Shown piece by piece: positions 9,000 to 18,107 of a stretch of DNA of 64,000 nt. The DNA comes from Actinoplanes italicus. Its GTDB lineage: Bacteria > Actinomycetota > Actinomycetes > Mycobacteriales > Micromonosporaceae. Made by a program: the position numbers and the translations under genes. A model generated the notes under the pieces. That model worked only from the letters and a program-made list of their open reading frames with translations. It made no database searches and had not been told where the DNA came from. Positions within the stretch are counted from its first letter, which is position 1. Each line of letters starts with the position of its first letter. Where the stretch lies: assembly GCF_003001815.1 (NCBI RefSeq), contig NZ_PVMZ01000005.1, forward strand, positions 62,001 to 126,000, written 5' to 3'.

Positions 9000-10714
9000 G
9001 GCAGCTCCAGGGTGAGTCGGGTGCCGCAGCCGGGTGAGCTGTCGACGTGCAATCGGCCGTTGAGGGCCGCCACCCGGTCGGCCAGCCCTGCGAGGCCTCC
9101 GCCCGGGGTCACCCGCGCACCCCCGGCGCCGTCGTCCGAGACGACCAGATCAACCCCTGATGTGGTACGCCGGAGCGCGACCCCGGCACGGCGGGCTCTG
9201 GCATGCTTCACCACGTTGGCCAGCGCTTCGCAGACGACGAAGTAGACGGCCGTCTCCACCATCGGGGGCAACCGCCCGGCGGTGTCGATCTCCACGTCGA
9301 CCGCGAGTGGCAGCGACTCGGTCACCGCCTCGACGGCCGCGCCCAGGCCCACCTGCTCCAGGACCGCCGGGTGGATCCCGCGGGCCAGGTCACGCAGCTC
9401 CTTCAGCGCCGCCCGCAGTTCGGTGCGCGCCTGGCCGAGCACGGCCCGCGTCGCCGGATCGGCGGCGGCGTGGGCCCGGCCGATGGTGGCGGCCAGGGCC
9501 AGCAGGCGCTGCTGGGCGCCGTCGTGCAGGTCCCGTTCGACCCGGCGGCGTTCGGTGATCCCGGCCTCGACGATGCGGGTCCGGGACCGTTCCAGCTCCT
9601 GGAGCCGGTCGAGCAGGTCGGCGTGCAGGCGGGCGTTCTCCAGGCTCAGTGCGGCGGCGCGCAGTGCGGCGTCGACCAGGTCGGTACGGCGGTCGAGCGC
9701 CGGTTCCAGCAGCACCGTGGCCAGCGGCTCGCCCCGCGCGTCGGCGAGGTCCCGGCGTATCCGGCCGGCCTCCGGTGGCTGCTCGTAGGTGGCGTCGCCG
9801 TCGGTGTACAGCCGCCGCTCCGGCAGCCACACGTACACCGCGAGCGACGGATCCAGCAGCACCTGCCGCAGCGCGTCGCGAACCGTGTCGAGATCGGCCG
9901 GTTGCGGGATGCTCATCACGAGGTCGGCGACGGCGCTGCGGTCCAGCCATCGGCGTACCGCGGCGGCCCCGAAGGCGATCGGCACGGCCAGCAGCAGCAG
10001 GTTCTGCGGGGTGGCGAGGGCCGCGTCAAGATCGTTGGAACTCTCGGCGAGCAGCACCGACTGCGTGACGACATAGGCCAGCGCGACCGCGACAGCCGCA
10101 GCGAGCACCGGCCGCAGTTCGCGCCGCGCCAGGCCACGGCTGGTCGTGTACCGCCGGATGATCAGGCCGACCAGCACGGCGGGCAGCAGGATCGCGACGA
10201 TCGCGTACACCGTGGTGATGGCCCTGGCCGCCGACATCGCCGTGACGATCGTGGGCCACCAGAACGTGTCGGGAAAACCGGCCTCGTCCGGGTTCCAGAC
10301 CAGGTTGCCCGCGTAGTGCGGGACAAGCAGCGCGACGCACCCGGTGATCACGGCGATCCGGCTGATCCGGTCGGTGATCCGCACGCCGGGATAGCGCAGC
10401 AGGATCACCATCAGCAGGAGTTCGTCGAGTGGCCGGACCAGGACGGTCAGTGCCGGGAACGGCCCGGTCATCCGCGCGCCGAGGTCGTTCGACAGCCAGA
10501 GCAGCCCGGCTGCGACGAAGAGCCGGGCGTTGGGCCGCTGCCCGGGCTCCGTGCCGAGCAGCACTCCGGTGACCACCAGCCCGACACCGACCGTCGCGAA
10601 CACCACCGAGGTCAGCAGGTACGGGGTGCCCACCGCCGGCAGTTCCAGCCACACCGCGTAGCCCGTGGCCACCAGGACGACCAGCGGGCCGCGTACGCCG
10701 CGAACCGGATGCAT
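8987..10714 (-). CDS. HisKA_3-type membrane sensor histidine kinase
   Basis: 575 residues from ATG 10714. About eight hydrophobic helices fill residues 1-270. A GAF-like stretch follows (about 280-370), then the dimerisation/phospho-acceptor segment ITERRRVERDLHDGAQQRLL with His397. The ATPase domain carries the N box (CEALANVVKHA) and G box (VSDDGAGGA, GGGLAGLADR). It is the cognate kinase of the overlapping response regulator. An upstream in-frame ATG would add residues without family similarity, so I prefer 10714. The signal sensed is unknown. Confidence 0.9.
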   Translation of the reverse strand: MHPVRGVRGPLVVLVATGYAVWLELPAVGTPYLLTSVVFATVGVGLVVTGVLLGTEPGQRPNARLFVAAGLLWLSNDLGARMTGPFPALTVLVRPLDELLLMVILLRYPGVRITDRISRIAVITGCVALLVPHYAGNLVWNPDEAGFPDTFWWPTIVTAMSAARAITTVYAIVAILLPAVLVGLIIRRYTTSRGLARRELRPVLAAAVAVALAYVVTQSVLLAESSNDLDAALATPQNLLLLAVPIAFGAAAVRRWLDRSAVADLVMSIPQPADLDTVRDALRQVLLDPSLAVYVWLPERRLYTDGDATYEQPPEAGRIRRDLADARGEPLATVLLEPALDRRTDLVDAALRAAALSLENARLHADLLDRLQELERSRTRIVEAGITERRRVERDLHDGAQQRLLALAATIGRAHAAADPATRAVLGQARTELRAALKELRDLARGIHPAVLEQVGLGAAVEAVTESLPLAVDVEIDTAGRLPPMVETAVYFVVCEALANVVKHARARRAGVALRRTTSGVDLVVSDDGAGGARVTPGGGLAGLADRVAALNGRLHVDSSPGCGTRLTLELPCES

Positions 10715-10861
10715 GCCGCTCAGGATCGGGGACCGCGCGGCAGGATCGGAAGAGGGATAACCCGGACGAGGCCGCCGGTGGGCGGTCAGCGGGAAAACCC
10801 GCATTCCGTTCCCGGGCAGGCACCGATGTGGCCGGCCGGGTGCGGCCACGAAGGTTTCGGC

Positions 10862-11170
10862 ATGGCACAGTCGAATGTCTCCCGGAGAAGTCCCTGCCGC
10901 CGATGCGGCGGGCGGTACTACGTCAGCACCACCCATCTGGCCGCGGCGCTGCTCGCCACGGCCTCGGGACTCGGCGGTCTCGCGAAGTCGGTTCTGACCA
11001 GCGGCGCGCTGGAGCTGATCAGGAACGACCCGGCGGCCACGGGAACGGTGGTGCCCGACAGCCTGGACGTCTCGGCGCTGGCGTGGGCCGGGCTCGGCAT
11101 GCTCGCCGCCATCGGCGTCGCCCGGCTCGGCGGTGGATACCGCTGCATCATCTGCGACACCCCGCGATAG
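10862..11170 (+). CDS. Small two-helix membrane protein with paired CxxC ends
   Basis: 102 residues, unrecognised. A CRRC motif (Cys12, Cys15) near the N-terminus and a CIIC motif (Cys95, Cys98) near the C-terminus flank two hydrophobic helices (about 23-42 and 74-90). If both helices cross the membrane, the two motifs lie on the same side and could form one zinc ribbon. It is divergent from the histidine kinase gene by 147 bp and followed by a strong hairpin. Function is unknown. Confidence 0.65.
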   Translation: MAQSNVSRRSPCRRCGGRYYVSTTHLAAALLATASGLGGLAKSVLTSGALELIRNDPAATGTVVPDSLDVSALAWAGLGMLAAIGVARLGGGYRCIICDTPR

Positions 11171-11176
11171 CCGCCT

Positions 11177-11213
11177 CCCGGCCCGCCGTGACCTGTGGGT
11201 CCGGCGGGCCGGG
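11177..11213. terminator. Bidirectional hairpin terminator
   Basis: A perfect 12-bp stem, CCCGGCCCGCCG at 11177-11188 and its complement at 11202-11213, with a 13-nt loop. It lies between convergent stops (11170 and 11217), as expected of a shared terminator. There is no T-run. Confidence 0.7.
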
Positions 11214-11216
11214 CCG

Positions 11217-11990
11217 TCACCGCGGCTCGGTGACGGTGGCGATCAGCGCCAGCACGGAGGCGGCGTGGTCGCGGCGCTCGACCCGTTTGCCCGAGAGCAG
11301 CAACGCCGCCCGGCACGCCCGCGGTTTCGTGGCGACCAGGTCGCGCAGCACGTCCAGGGCCGCGACCCGGACCGGTTCGACGACGTCGACCGCGCGTTCG
11401 ACCAGGAACGGCACGAACTCCGGCACCGGTCGGCGGCCCATCGCGCGCACCGCCCGCTCCCGCACGTACCCGTTGCGGTCCACGCTCGCCAGGGCGCACG
11501 CCAAGGGCGGAGCGCCGGGCACGACCGCCGCCGCGGTGAAGATCCGCAGCTGCTCGGTCAGGCTGCCGCGGCGGGCGTGGTGGAACAGTCCGTCCAGTAC
11601 GAGCCGGTCGTCGCTCAGCCGCCGCAGCCCGAATCGCGCGGCGTCGCCGTCCAGCGGGGTCAGCTCGTCCAGGAGCCGCCGGGCGGCCCCGAGGTCCGGG
11701 CGGCGGGGAGCAAGCCCGGCCGGTAGCGGCGCCGCCGGAACCACCTCGTACGCGGTGGAGGTGTGTTTCTCCCAGGTATTGCCGACGGCTCGACGAGCCG
11801 CGCTGAGGAGAAGGTAGACGGCGACGGCTACGGCGATGCAGCCCGTGACGAGCAGCGGGTCGTCGACGGCGGCCACGTACAGGTCGATCGCGCCCCGGAC
11901 CATGCCCGCGCCGATCGCGACGACGATTCCGCCGACGATGAGCCAGGCGATGACGTCGGTCGTGTCGAGACGGCGCAGCTTGCTGAGCAT
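11217..11990 (-). CDS. Membrane protein with HEAT-like helical repeats
   Basis: 257 residues from ATG 11990 (MLSKLRRLDTTDV). Two membrane helices occupy about 15-65, followed by a soluble alpha-helical region. The latter has repeated segments such as VRERAVRAMG and VEPVRVAALDVLRDLV that resemble HEAT/armadillo repeats. These usually serve protein-protein contact. No catalytic motif is seen and no specific family is recognised. It is divergent from the metallophosphoesterase gene. Confidence 0.65.
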   Translation of the reverse strand: MLSKLRRLDTTDVIAWLIVGGIVVAIGAGMVRGAIDLYVAAVDDPLLVTGCIAVAVAVYLLLSAARRAVGNTWEKHTSTAYEVVPAAPLPAGLAPRRPDLGAARRLLDELTPLDGDAARFGLRRLSDDRLVLDGLFHHARRGSLTEQLRIFTAAAVVPGAPPLACALASVDRNGYVRERAVRAMGRRPVPEFVPFLVERAVDVVEPVRVAALDVLRDLVATKPRACRAALLLSGKRVERRDHAASVLALIATVTEPR

Positions 11991-12142
11991 CCGCGGAACG
12001 TACCGGAGATGATCTTCACTACGTAGCGGGTTTCCGTGATGCCGGACGGGTGTGACCAACGCTACGAGTGGTGGTTCTCAGGGTTTCGACAGCGAGCCGC
12101 TGATAGCTTCGCCCGCAGTCGAGCGAAGGACCGCACCCCATC

Positions 12143-13393
12143 ATGATCGTTATCGCCGTACTGGCGGCAGTTCTCGTCCTGGCCGTGTTCGGCGCGCTGA
12201 ACTGGTACCTGTGGCGGCGGCTGGTGGCGGACACCACCGTGCCCGGTACCCGGTGGCGGCGGGCGGGGACCGCGCTGTTCGTCGCGGCGCCGGTGCTGGC
12301 CGTGGTGGCGATGACCGGCGAGTCGCTGCCGGTGCCGCTCGCGGTGAAGACCGTGCTGGCCTGGCCCGGCTACATGTGGATGGCGGTCTTCCTTTACCTG
12401 CTGCTCGCGGTGCTGGCCGGCGAGGTGGTCCGCCCGCTGCTGACCCGGCTGCTCAAGAGCCGCGCCGCCGAACCCGTGCCTGTGCCGGTGATGGCCGGGG
12501 CGGAGGGCGTCACCCGTACACCCGAGGTCGAGAAGGAAGACGACGAACCCGCCGCCGGACCGCCCGCCCTGTCGCGCCGCATGTTCGTCTCGCGGGTGGT
12601 CGGCGGAGCCGCCGCCGCGGCCGCCCTCGGCACCGTCGGCTACGGCACGGTGACCACCCTGAACGGCCCGTCGATCAAGCGGGTGACCGTGCCGCTGGCG
12701 AAACTGCCGCGCAGCGCCCACGGTTTCCGGATCGCCGTGGTCAGCGACGTGCACCTGAGCGCCATTCTGGGCCGCGGTTTCGCGCAGCGGGTCACCGACA
12801 CGATCAACTCCACCCAGCCGGACCTGATCGCGGTCGTCGGTGACCTCGTCGACGGCGACGTCGACGAGCTCGCCGACTCGGTCGAACCGCTGCGCGGGTT
12901 GCGCTCGCGGCACGGCACGTTCTTCGTCACCGGCAACCACGAGTACTTCTCCGGTGCCGACGAGTGGGTCGAGAAGGTCCGTGAGCTGGGCTGGCAGCCG
13001 CTGGAGAACGCGCGGACCGCGATGCCCGCCTTCGACCTTGCCGGCGTCAACGACATCGCCGGCGAGGACTCCGGTGAGGGCCCCGACTTCGTCAAGGCGC
13101 TCGGCGATCGTGACCCGGCCCGGGCCGCGGTGCTGCTGGCCCACCAGCCGGTGGTGATCCACGACGCGGTCCGCTACGGCGTCGACCTGCAGCTGTCCGG
13201 CCACACCCACGGCGGCCAGATGTGGCCGGCCACGCTGATCGCCGACGCGGCGAACCCCACCCTGGCGGGCCTTGAGCAGTACGGCGACACGCAGCTGTAC
13301 GTGAGTCGCGGCGCCGGTGCCTGGGGCCCGCCGGTCCGGGTCGGCGCGCCGTCGGACATCACGGTCGTGCAGCTGGCCTCGCGTCAGGCCTGA
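12143..13393 (+). CDS. Membrane-anchored metallophosphoesterase
   Basis: 416 residues. The N-terminus has about four hydrophobic helices. After a linker, an RRMFVSRVVGG segment followed by an Ala-rich stretch resembles an internal twin-arginine or membrane anchor. The calcineurin-like domain (about 190-405) has all expected motifs: VVSDVHL, VGDLVDGD, TGNHEY, LAHQPV and SGHTHGGQ, binding two metals. This matches the YkuE/YaeI-like group of phosphodiesterases. The active site probably faces outward. The substrate is not known. Confidence 0.9.
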   Translation: MIVIAVLAAVLVLAVFGALNWYLWRRLVADTTVPGTRWRRAGTALFVAAPVLAVVAMTGESLPVPLAVKTVLAWPGYMWMAVFLYLLLAVLAGEVVRPLLTRLLKSRAAEPVPVPVMAGAEGVTRTPEVEKEDDEPAAGPPALSRRMFVSRVVGGAAAAAALGTVGYGTVTTLNGPSIKRVTVPLAKLPRSAHGFRIAVVSDVHLSAILGRGFAQRVTDTINSTQPDLIAVVGDLVDGDVDELADSVEPLRGLRSRHGTFFVTGNHEYFSGADEWVEKVRELGWQPLENARTAMPAFDLAGVNDIAGEDSGEGPDFVKALGDRDPARAAVLLAHQPVVIHDAVRYGVDLQLSGHTHGGQMWPATLIADAANPTLAGLEQYGDTQLYVSRGAGAWGPPVRVGAPSDITVVQLASRQA

Positions 13394-13486
13394 CCGGCCC
13401 CTGACGTCTCATCGCCGTTCCGGCCGCGGGCTGTCCCTGGCGACGGTCTCGCGAAGCGGCCACCCGGCGCAGGCAATGCCACTGAC

Positions 13487-14076
13487 GTGGTGACTTGCGG
13501 TCTACCGGTGGGCGCAGGTCACCACACTGCGGACCGGACCGCCACCCGTGGTGACCTGCGGCTCGCCAGTGGGCACAGATCACCACGCCGGCGCCGACAC
13601 GCGGACGCGTGGTGACTCCCGGCTCGCCAGTGGGCACAGGCCACCACACTGCGGCCAGGCACGCGGACGCGTGGTGACTTGCGGTCTACCGGTGGGCGCA
13701 GGTCACCACACTGCGGACCGGACCGCCACCCGTGGTGACCTGCGGCTCGCCAGTGGGCGTAGGTCACCACGCAGGCGCGGGCTTGAAAACGGGTGGTGAC
13801 TCCCGGCTCGCCGGTGGGCACAGGCCACCACACTGCGGACCGGACCGCGGACGCGTGGTGACTTGCGGTCTACCGGTGGGCGCAGGTCACCACACTGCGG
13901 ACCGGACCGCCACCCGTGGTGACCTGCGGCTCGCCAGTGGGCGTAGGTCACCACGCAGGCGCGGGCTTGAAAACGGGTGGTGACTCCCGGCTCGCCGGTG
14001 GGCACAGATCACCACACTGCGGACCGGACCGCCACCCGTGGTGACCTGCGGCTCGCCAGTGGGCGTAGATCACCAC
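13487..14076. repeat. 61-bp tandem repeat array with A-B-C higher-order pattern
   Basis: Ten units start at 13487, 13548, 13609, 13671, 13732, 13793, 13855, 13916, 13977 and 14038. Each is a 39-bp conserved block bounded by GTGGTGA and (T/C)CACCAC plus a 22-23 bp linker. The blocks fall in three types in the order A-B-C, A-B-C, A-B-C, B, giving a 183/184-bp higher-order period. In types A and B the ends pair into a 13-bp stem with one mismatch. Linkers are also repeated (one occurs four times identically), so it is not a CRISPR. Open frames across it shift between periods and look non-coding. It fills the convergent gap 13394-14168. Confidence 0.9.
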
Positions 14077-14109
14077 GCTGCAGGGCGGCGTAGCGAGTTG
14101 CGGTGGATC

Positions 14110-14154
14110 GGACCGCGGGTCACCACGCGATTCGCGTGCGGTGACCCGCGGTCC
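14110..14154. terminator. Long hairpin, probable bidirectional terminator
   Basis: GGACCGCGGGTCACC at 14110-14124 pairs perfectly with 14140-14154. Inside, ACGCG pairs with CGCGT around an ATT loop, with a 2-nt bulge. The stem is about 20 bp. It lies between the array and the convergent stop at 14169. Its GGTCACCAC core also occurs in the array units. Confidence 0.7.
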
Positions 14155-14168
14155 GGGACATCGTGGCG

Positions 14169-15944
14169 TCAAGAACCGGAGAGCCGCTCGATCAGCGTGG
14201 CGGCGTAGCCGTCGAGGAGCGCGGCCTGGCCGCCGGTCACCGCTCCCCTGCGATGCAGCTGGGCGAGCTGGCCGCGGTAGGCGTCCAGCCACCGTACGGC
14301 CTGCGCGTAATGCAGCGCCCGGTGGGCCGGGTCGGTCTGGCCGCGCGCCACGGCGAGGGTCGCCCGGTCCAGGCTGTGCAGCAGCCGGTCGCCGCCACGC
14401 GCGTAGAGGAACGCCGTGTGGTCGCGCAGCAGCTGGGTGGACGGCTGGATCGGGAACTGCGCCACGTTGGCACACAGCTCCACGCACTCCAGGTCACGGC
14501 CGGCCAGGGACGCCCCCGCGTCGGCGAGCATCTCGCGGGCGTCGGCGGCCAGCACGTGCCCGTCGCGCAGGTTGTCGTGGACCGCCGCGGTGAACTGCCG
14601 CAGGTAGGTGCGCCGGTCGGGATACCGGGCAGTCAGGGTGGCCCGGTCGAACGGCAGGTGGGTTCCGTTGAGGAAACACAGCCCGGTCCCGCCGGGCGGG
14701 TTCTCGTTGACCCCGGTGTCGACGGCGACCGGCACCTGGAACGGCGCCAGGCGCAGCCCGCCGAGCGCGTTGCCGTGCCGGTCACGCTGCACGGTCAGGC
14801 CGTCGGCGCCCAGGGAGATCAGCGGCGCGACGGGTGGCGCGGACCGGTGCCGTGCCCATCGGGCCAGGTGATCGATCGACGCCGAAAGGGTGTAGCGGTC
14901 CGGGATGCGGCTGCGGCTGGGCCGCAAGCAGTTGTCCCGCAACGATGCGGTCGGCTGGTCGCGTTGCAGCAGGGCGTAACGCACGGCGAACGACGCCCAG
15001 TCGGAGTGCGACGTGCCGGCCACGGCCCAGGTACGCATCCGGCCGGTGTCGGGCTGCAGCGAGCTGATCTCGTTGGCGCCGGAGTTGGGCGGGGAGGCGA
15101 ACTCGGTCTCGGACAGCACCTTGAACACGGGCATGGTGAGGTCGTCGCGCAGCCGCTCGCCGCCGACGTACAGCAGGGCGGCGTCGGCCACCGGGCGGGT
15201 GCGGGGCTGGATCGCGTTGGCGAACACCGAGACCCGGCCGGCGGACTGCGACACCCCGGCGGCGATCACGGTGCGGATCCGCGGTTGCAGACCACCGAGA
15301 ACACCCGACTTGCGTACGGCCTGCAGGCCCTGTGCGTAGACGTCGAACGACAGGGGGTCACCGGTGGTGAGGGCGCCGCCGCCGGTGAGGTCGAGTTCGC
15401 CGTACCGCAGAGGATTGAAGGCCTTGAGGCCCAGGACCGGGTTGGTGATCGGGGCGCTCTGCGCGGTGATGCCGACCCACGCGTAGCCGTCGCGGAGCAG
15501 GAACTCGTGAGTGCGGAACCAGAGGGCCTCGACGTCGTACTGGCTGGTCGCGTTGAGCCATTCGACGACGACGGTGCCGTTGAACGCGGCCGGCCGGGCG
15601 GGACGGCGGACCACCATCCGGGTCCGGTACGGGTGACCGGCGGAGACGATGTTCGCGGTCGGTGAGGGTGTCGGCCGGGCGCCGATGCCGGGTGCCACGG
15701 TCGCGTCGTAGACGTTGGCCTCGCCGCTGTAGAAGTACTCCTGCTCCACGTATCCGCGGGCGGCCAGGTCGAGGTCGGTGGAGAAGAACGTCCAGTCGCT
15801 GCCGACCACGGACGGGATCGGCCCGGTGACCGCCGGGACGGGAACGGACGCGAGCGGTGGTGCCGCGTGGGCGACCGCCGCCGGCAGCGCCGCGAGTGCC
15901 GCCGTGACGAGTGCCAGGGATCGTGCTCGGATCTGCTGGAACAT
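14169..15944 (-). CDS. Secreted alpha/beta hydrolase domain-containing protein
   Basis: 591 residues from ATG 15944. A signal peptide is plain: a basic start MFQQIRARS, a hydrophobic Ala/Leu core and a cut near AVAHA-AP. The mature protein resembles the large alpha/beta-hydrolase-domain family (Abhydrolase_10 type): blocks YEQEYFYSGEA-like, VVVEWLNATSQYD, AAGVSQSAGR (candidate nucleophile Ser) and VAGTSHSDW. It would act outside the cell on an ester or related substrate. It is the last gene of the TRAP operon, 17 bp after the antiporter gene, so it may release the acid that the transporter imports. Confidence 0.8.
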   Translation of the reverse strand: MFQQIRARSLALVTAALAALPAAVAHAAPPLASVPVPAVTGPIPSVVGSDWTFFSTDLDLAARGYVEQEYFYSGEANVYDATVAPGIGARPTPSPTANIVSAGHPYRTRMVVRRPARPAAFNGTVVVEWLNATSQYDVEALWFRTHEFLLRDGYAWVGITAQSAPITNPVLGLKAFNPLRYGELDLTGGGALTTGDPLSFDVYAQGLQAVRKSGVLGGLQPRIRTVIAAGVSQSAGRVSVFANAIQPRTRPVADAALLYVGGERLRDDLTMPVFKVLSETEFASPPNSGANEISSLQPDTGRMRTWAVAGTSHSDWASFAVRYALLQRDQPTASLRDNCLRPSRSRIPDRYTLSASIDHLARWARHRSAPPVAPLISLGADGLTVQRDRHGNALGGLRLAPFQVPVAVDTGVNENPPGGTGLCFLNGTHLPFDRATLTARYPDRRTYLRQFTAAVHDNLRDGHVLAADAREMLADAGASLAGRDLECVELCANVAQFPIQPSTQLLRDHTAFLYARGGDRLLHSLDRATLAVARGQTDPAHRALHYAQAVRWLDAYRGQLAQLHRRGAVTGGQAALLDGYAATLIERLSGS

Positions 15945-15961
15945 GCCGGCCTCCCTATGAG

Positions 15962-17242
15962 TCAGCGGAAGAACAGGAACGTGGTGGCCGTCAGCACCGG
16001 CAGCATGAGCAGCGTCGCGGTGGCGGCGTAGGCGAAGAAGTGCGGCATGGGTACGCCGCGGTGCTCGGCGACTTCCTTGACCATCAGGTTGGGCCCGTTG
16101 CCGATGTAGGTCAGCGAGCCCATCATCACGGCGCCGCACGCGATGGCGGCCAGGAGTTCGTTTCCGGTCGGGGCGGCGACAAGGGCGGCGAGATACTTCG
16201 GGTCGTCGACGCCGATGCCGAGCTGACCTGCAGCGACGGAGGTGAAGGCGAGGTAGGTGGGCGCGTTGTCGAGCGTCGACGACAGCGCCCCGGAGGCCCA
16301 GAAGTACTGCCAGGGCTGGTGTAGCCCGATGTCGGCGGCGTGGGTGTTGAGCAGTAGCAACGGCTGGGTCATGGTGACGAAGATCCCGGCGAAGATGACG
16401 GCGACCGACGCGATCGGGCCGAACGTGAAGTGGTTTCCGTCGTGGACGGCGCGGGGTGTGAGCCGGTAGGACAGGTAGCCGATCGCGCCGAGCGCCGCCT
16501 CCGGCACCCCGAACGGCACGGGGTGGGTGCCTTTGACCAGGAGTACAGCGACGACCGCGGCCAGCAGCGGCAGGTTGCGCTTCCCGGCGACGTGCAGCGG
16601 CTGGTGGGCGATGAGCTGGTCCATCAGTCCGGTGGCGCGGTCGCTCCGCTCCTCGCGGTTGACGAGGAACTGGTCGATCAGGTTGAACAGCAGGAGGAGG
16701 GTGCCGTTGACGAACAGCCACGGTCCCCAGAGCCGCAGCGTCCAGTCGAACGGCACCCCTTTGAGGAACCCGAGATAGAGGGGCGGGTCACCGATCGGGG
16801 TGAGCAGGCCACCCGCGTTGGCGACGATCAGGATGAAGAACACGACCAGATGTGCGCGGGTACGGCGTCGCGCGTTGGCACGCAGGAACGGTCGGATGAG
16901 CAGCATGGCGGCGCCGGTGGTGCCGATGACGTTGGCCAGCACCGCCCCGATGGCGAGCATGCCGGCGTTGGCCAGGGGTGTGCCGGCGAGCGAGCCGCGG
17001 ATCTCGATGCCGCCGGAGATGACGAACAGGGCGGCGAGCAGGGACAGGAAGGACACGTACTCGGCGATCGAGTGGGTGAGCGCCTCAGCCTGCCCGGTCG
17101 TGAGCAGGTGGACCGTGGCCGGCACCGCGAGCGCCGCGACCACCAGCACCTTGTTCCTCAGGCGGCCCCACCAGTCGGCCGCGAACACCTCGAGCAGCGC
17201 GACGGCGGCCAGGAGCAACACGAACGGCGCCGCGCTCCACAT
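15962..17242 (-). CDS. NhaD-like sodium:proton antiporter / ion transporter superfamily
   Basis: 426 residues with about 12 hydrophobic helices. Motifs NVIGTTGAAMLLIRPFLRAN, NAGGLLTPIGDPPLYLG and SSTLDNAPTYLAF are characteristic of NhaD-type antiporters in the ion transporter superfamily. In this operon it could restore the sodium gradient spent by the TRAP transporter, or itself move an organic anion; the first is the simpler reading. The gene is 4 bp downstream of aroE. Confidence 0.85.
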   Translation of the reverse strand: MWSAAPFVLLLAAVALLEVFAADWWGRLRNKVLVVAALAVPATVHLLTTGQAEALTHSIAEYVSFLSLLAALFVISGGIEIRGSLAGTPLANAGMLAIGAVLANVIGTTGAAMLLIRPFLRANARRRTRAHLVVFFILIVANAGGLLTPIGDPPLYLGFLKGVPFDWTLRLWGPWLFVNGTLLLLFNLIDQFLVNREERSDRATGLMDQLIAHQPLHVAGKRNLPLLAAVVAVLLVKGTHPVPFGVPEAALGAIGYLSYRLTPRAVHDGNHFTFGPIASVAVIFAGIFVTMTQPLLLLNTHAADIGLHQPWQYFWASGALSSTLDNAPTYLAFTSVAAGQLGIGVDDPKYLAALVAAPTGNELLAAIACGAVMMGSLTYIGNGPNLMVKEVAEHRGVPMPHFFAYAATATLLMLPVLTATTFLFFR

Positions 17243-17246
17243 CGGT

Positions 17247-18107
17247 TCAGCCGCCGGTGCGCAGCAGTTCGGCGGAGTCGGCGAGCATCGCGCCGGGGTC
17301 GGCGGGCACGCCGGTGAACAGTTCGAACGCGGCGACGGCCTGGTGGACGCTCATCGGCGCGCCGGGCAGGGTCGGTGCGCCGGCGGCGCGGGCGGCCTTG
17401 AGCAGTTCGGTGTCGGCGGGGCGGTAGACGAGGTCGGCGACCCACAGTCCGGGCCGCAGGTCGGCGGGGTCGACGGGGGTTCCGGGGTGGTGGGCCATGC
17501 CGGTCGGGGTGGCGTTGATGACGCCGTCGGCGCCGGCGAGCAGATCGCTCTGCTCGCCGGGGACGCCGGTGGTCACGCGTGCGGAGCCGAACCTGGCCGC
17601 GAGGGTGCGGGTGAGGATGTCGGCGCGGTCGGGGTCCACGTCGACGATCGTGAGCCGGGCCGCGCCGAGGGCGAGCATGGCGTGCGCGACGGCGGAGCCG
17701 GCCCCACCCGCGCCGAGCTGTACGACGTGCTCGCGCGGCGCGTGCGGGAAGTGTTCGGCGAAGCTCGTGCGGAAGCCGTACCCATCGGTGTTGTGGCCCT
17801 TGGTGGTCCGGTCGTCGAAGACGACGGTGTTGACCGCGCCGAGCAGCCGTGCCTCGGCCGACAGGTCGTCGAGGTGGCCGACGATGCTCTGCTTGAACGG
17901 GTGGGTGACGTTGAGCCCGCGGTAGCCGAGCAGGCGGGCCCAGCGCAGCAGACCGGGAAGGTCGTCGGCGTTCAGGCCGAGGTCGTGGGAGTCGATGGTG
18001 GTGTAGAGCAGACGGATCCCGTGCCGGGCGGCCTCGTGCTGGTGCAGCAGCGGGGAGTGGGACTGGCCGATGCCGGCACCGACCAGTCCGATCAGCACGT
18101 GACCCAT
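17247..18107 (-). CDS. aroE: Quinate/shikimate dehydrogenase, AroE type
   Basis: 286 residues from ATG 18107, overlapping the dctP stop (TGATG). It has the AroE layout: substrate-binding N-domain with GIGQSHSPLLH and NVTHPFKQ (catalytic Lys), and a Rossmann domain with GAGGAGSA. It ends in the AroE-type region GAPMSVHQAVAAFELFTG. NAD(P)-dependent interconversion of shikimate/dehydroshikimate or quinate/dehydroquinate is expected. Its place in a TRAP transporter operon rather than a chorismate locus points to a catabolic quinate/shikimate role; NAD versus NADP use is not decided here. Confidence 0.92.
   Translation of the reverse strand: MGHVLIGLVGAGIGQSHSPLLHQHEAARHGIRLLYTTIDSHDLGLNADDLPGLLRWARLLGYRGLNVTHPFKQSIVGHLDDLSAEARLLGAVNTVVFDDRTTKGHNTDGYGFRTSFAEHFPHAPREHVVQLGAGGAGSAVAHAMLALGAARLTIVDVDPDRADILTRTLAARFGSARVTTGVPGEQSDLLAGADGVINATPTGMAHHPGTPVDPADLRPGLWVADLVYRPADTELLKAARAAGAPTLPGAPMSVHQAVAAFELFTGVPADPGAMLADSAELLRTGG

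Noticed and set aside
9203..10861. Rightward frame antisense to the histidine kinase
   Set aside because: It is a high-GC shadow; only the part from ATG 10862 onward looks like a real protein.
13359..14005. Open frames with repeated peptide segments on the reverse strand across the array
   Set aside because: They follow the DNA repeat, and the 184-bp higher-order period changes frame. No ribosome site or family support.
13487..14076. CRISPR array (39-bp repeats, 22-bp spacers)
   Set aside because: The would-be spacers are themselves repeated (one occurs four times identically), repeats vary in three ordered types, and no cas genes are nearby.
14169..16721. A single 850-residue frame running through the antiporter gene
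   Set aside because: Only its C-terminal 591 residues (from ATG 15944) have a signal peptide and family similarity; the upstream part is the shadow of the antiporter.
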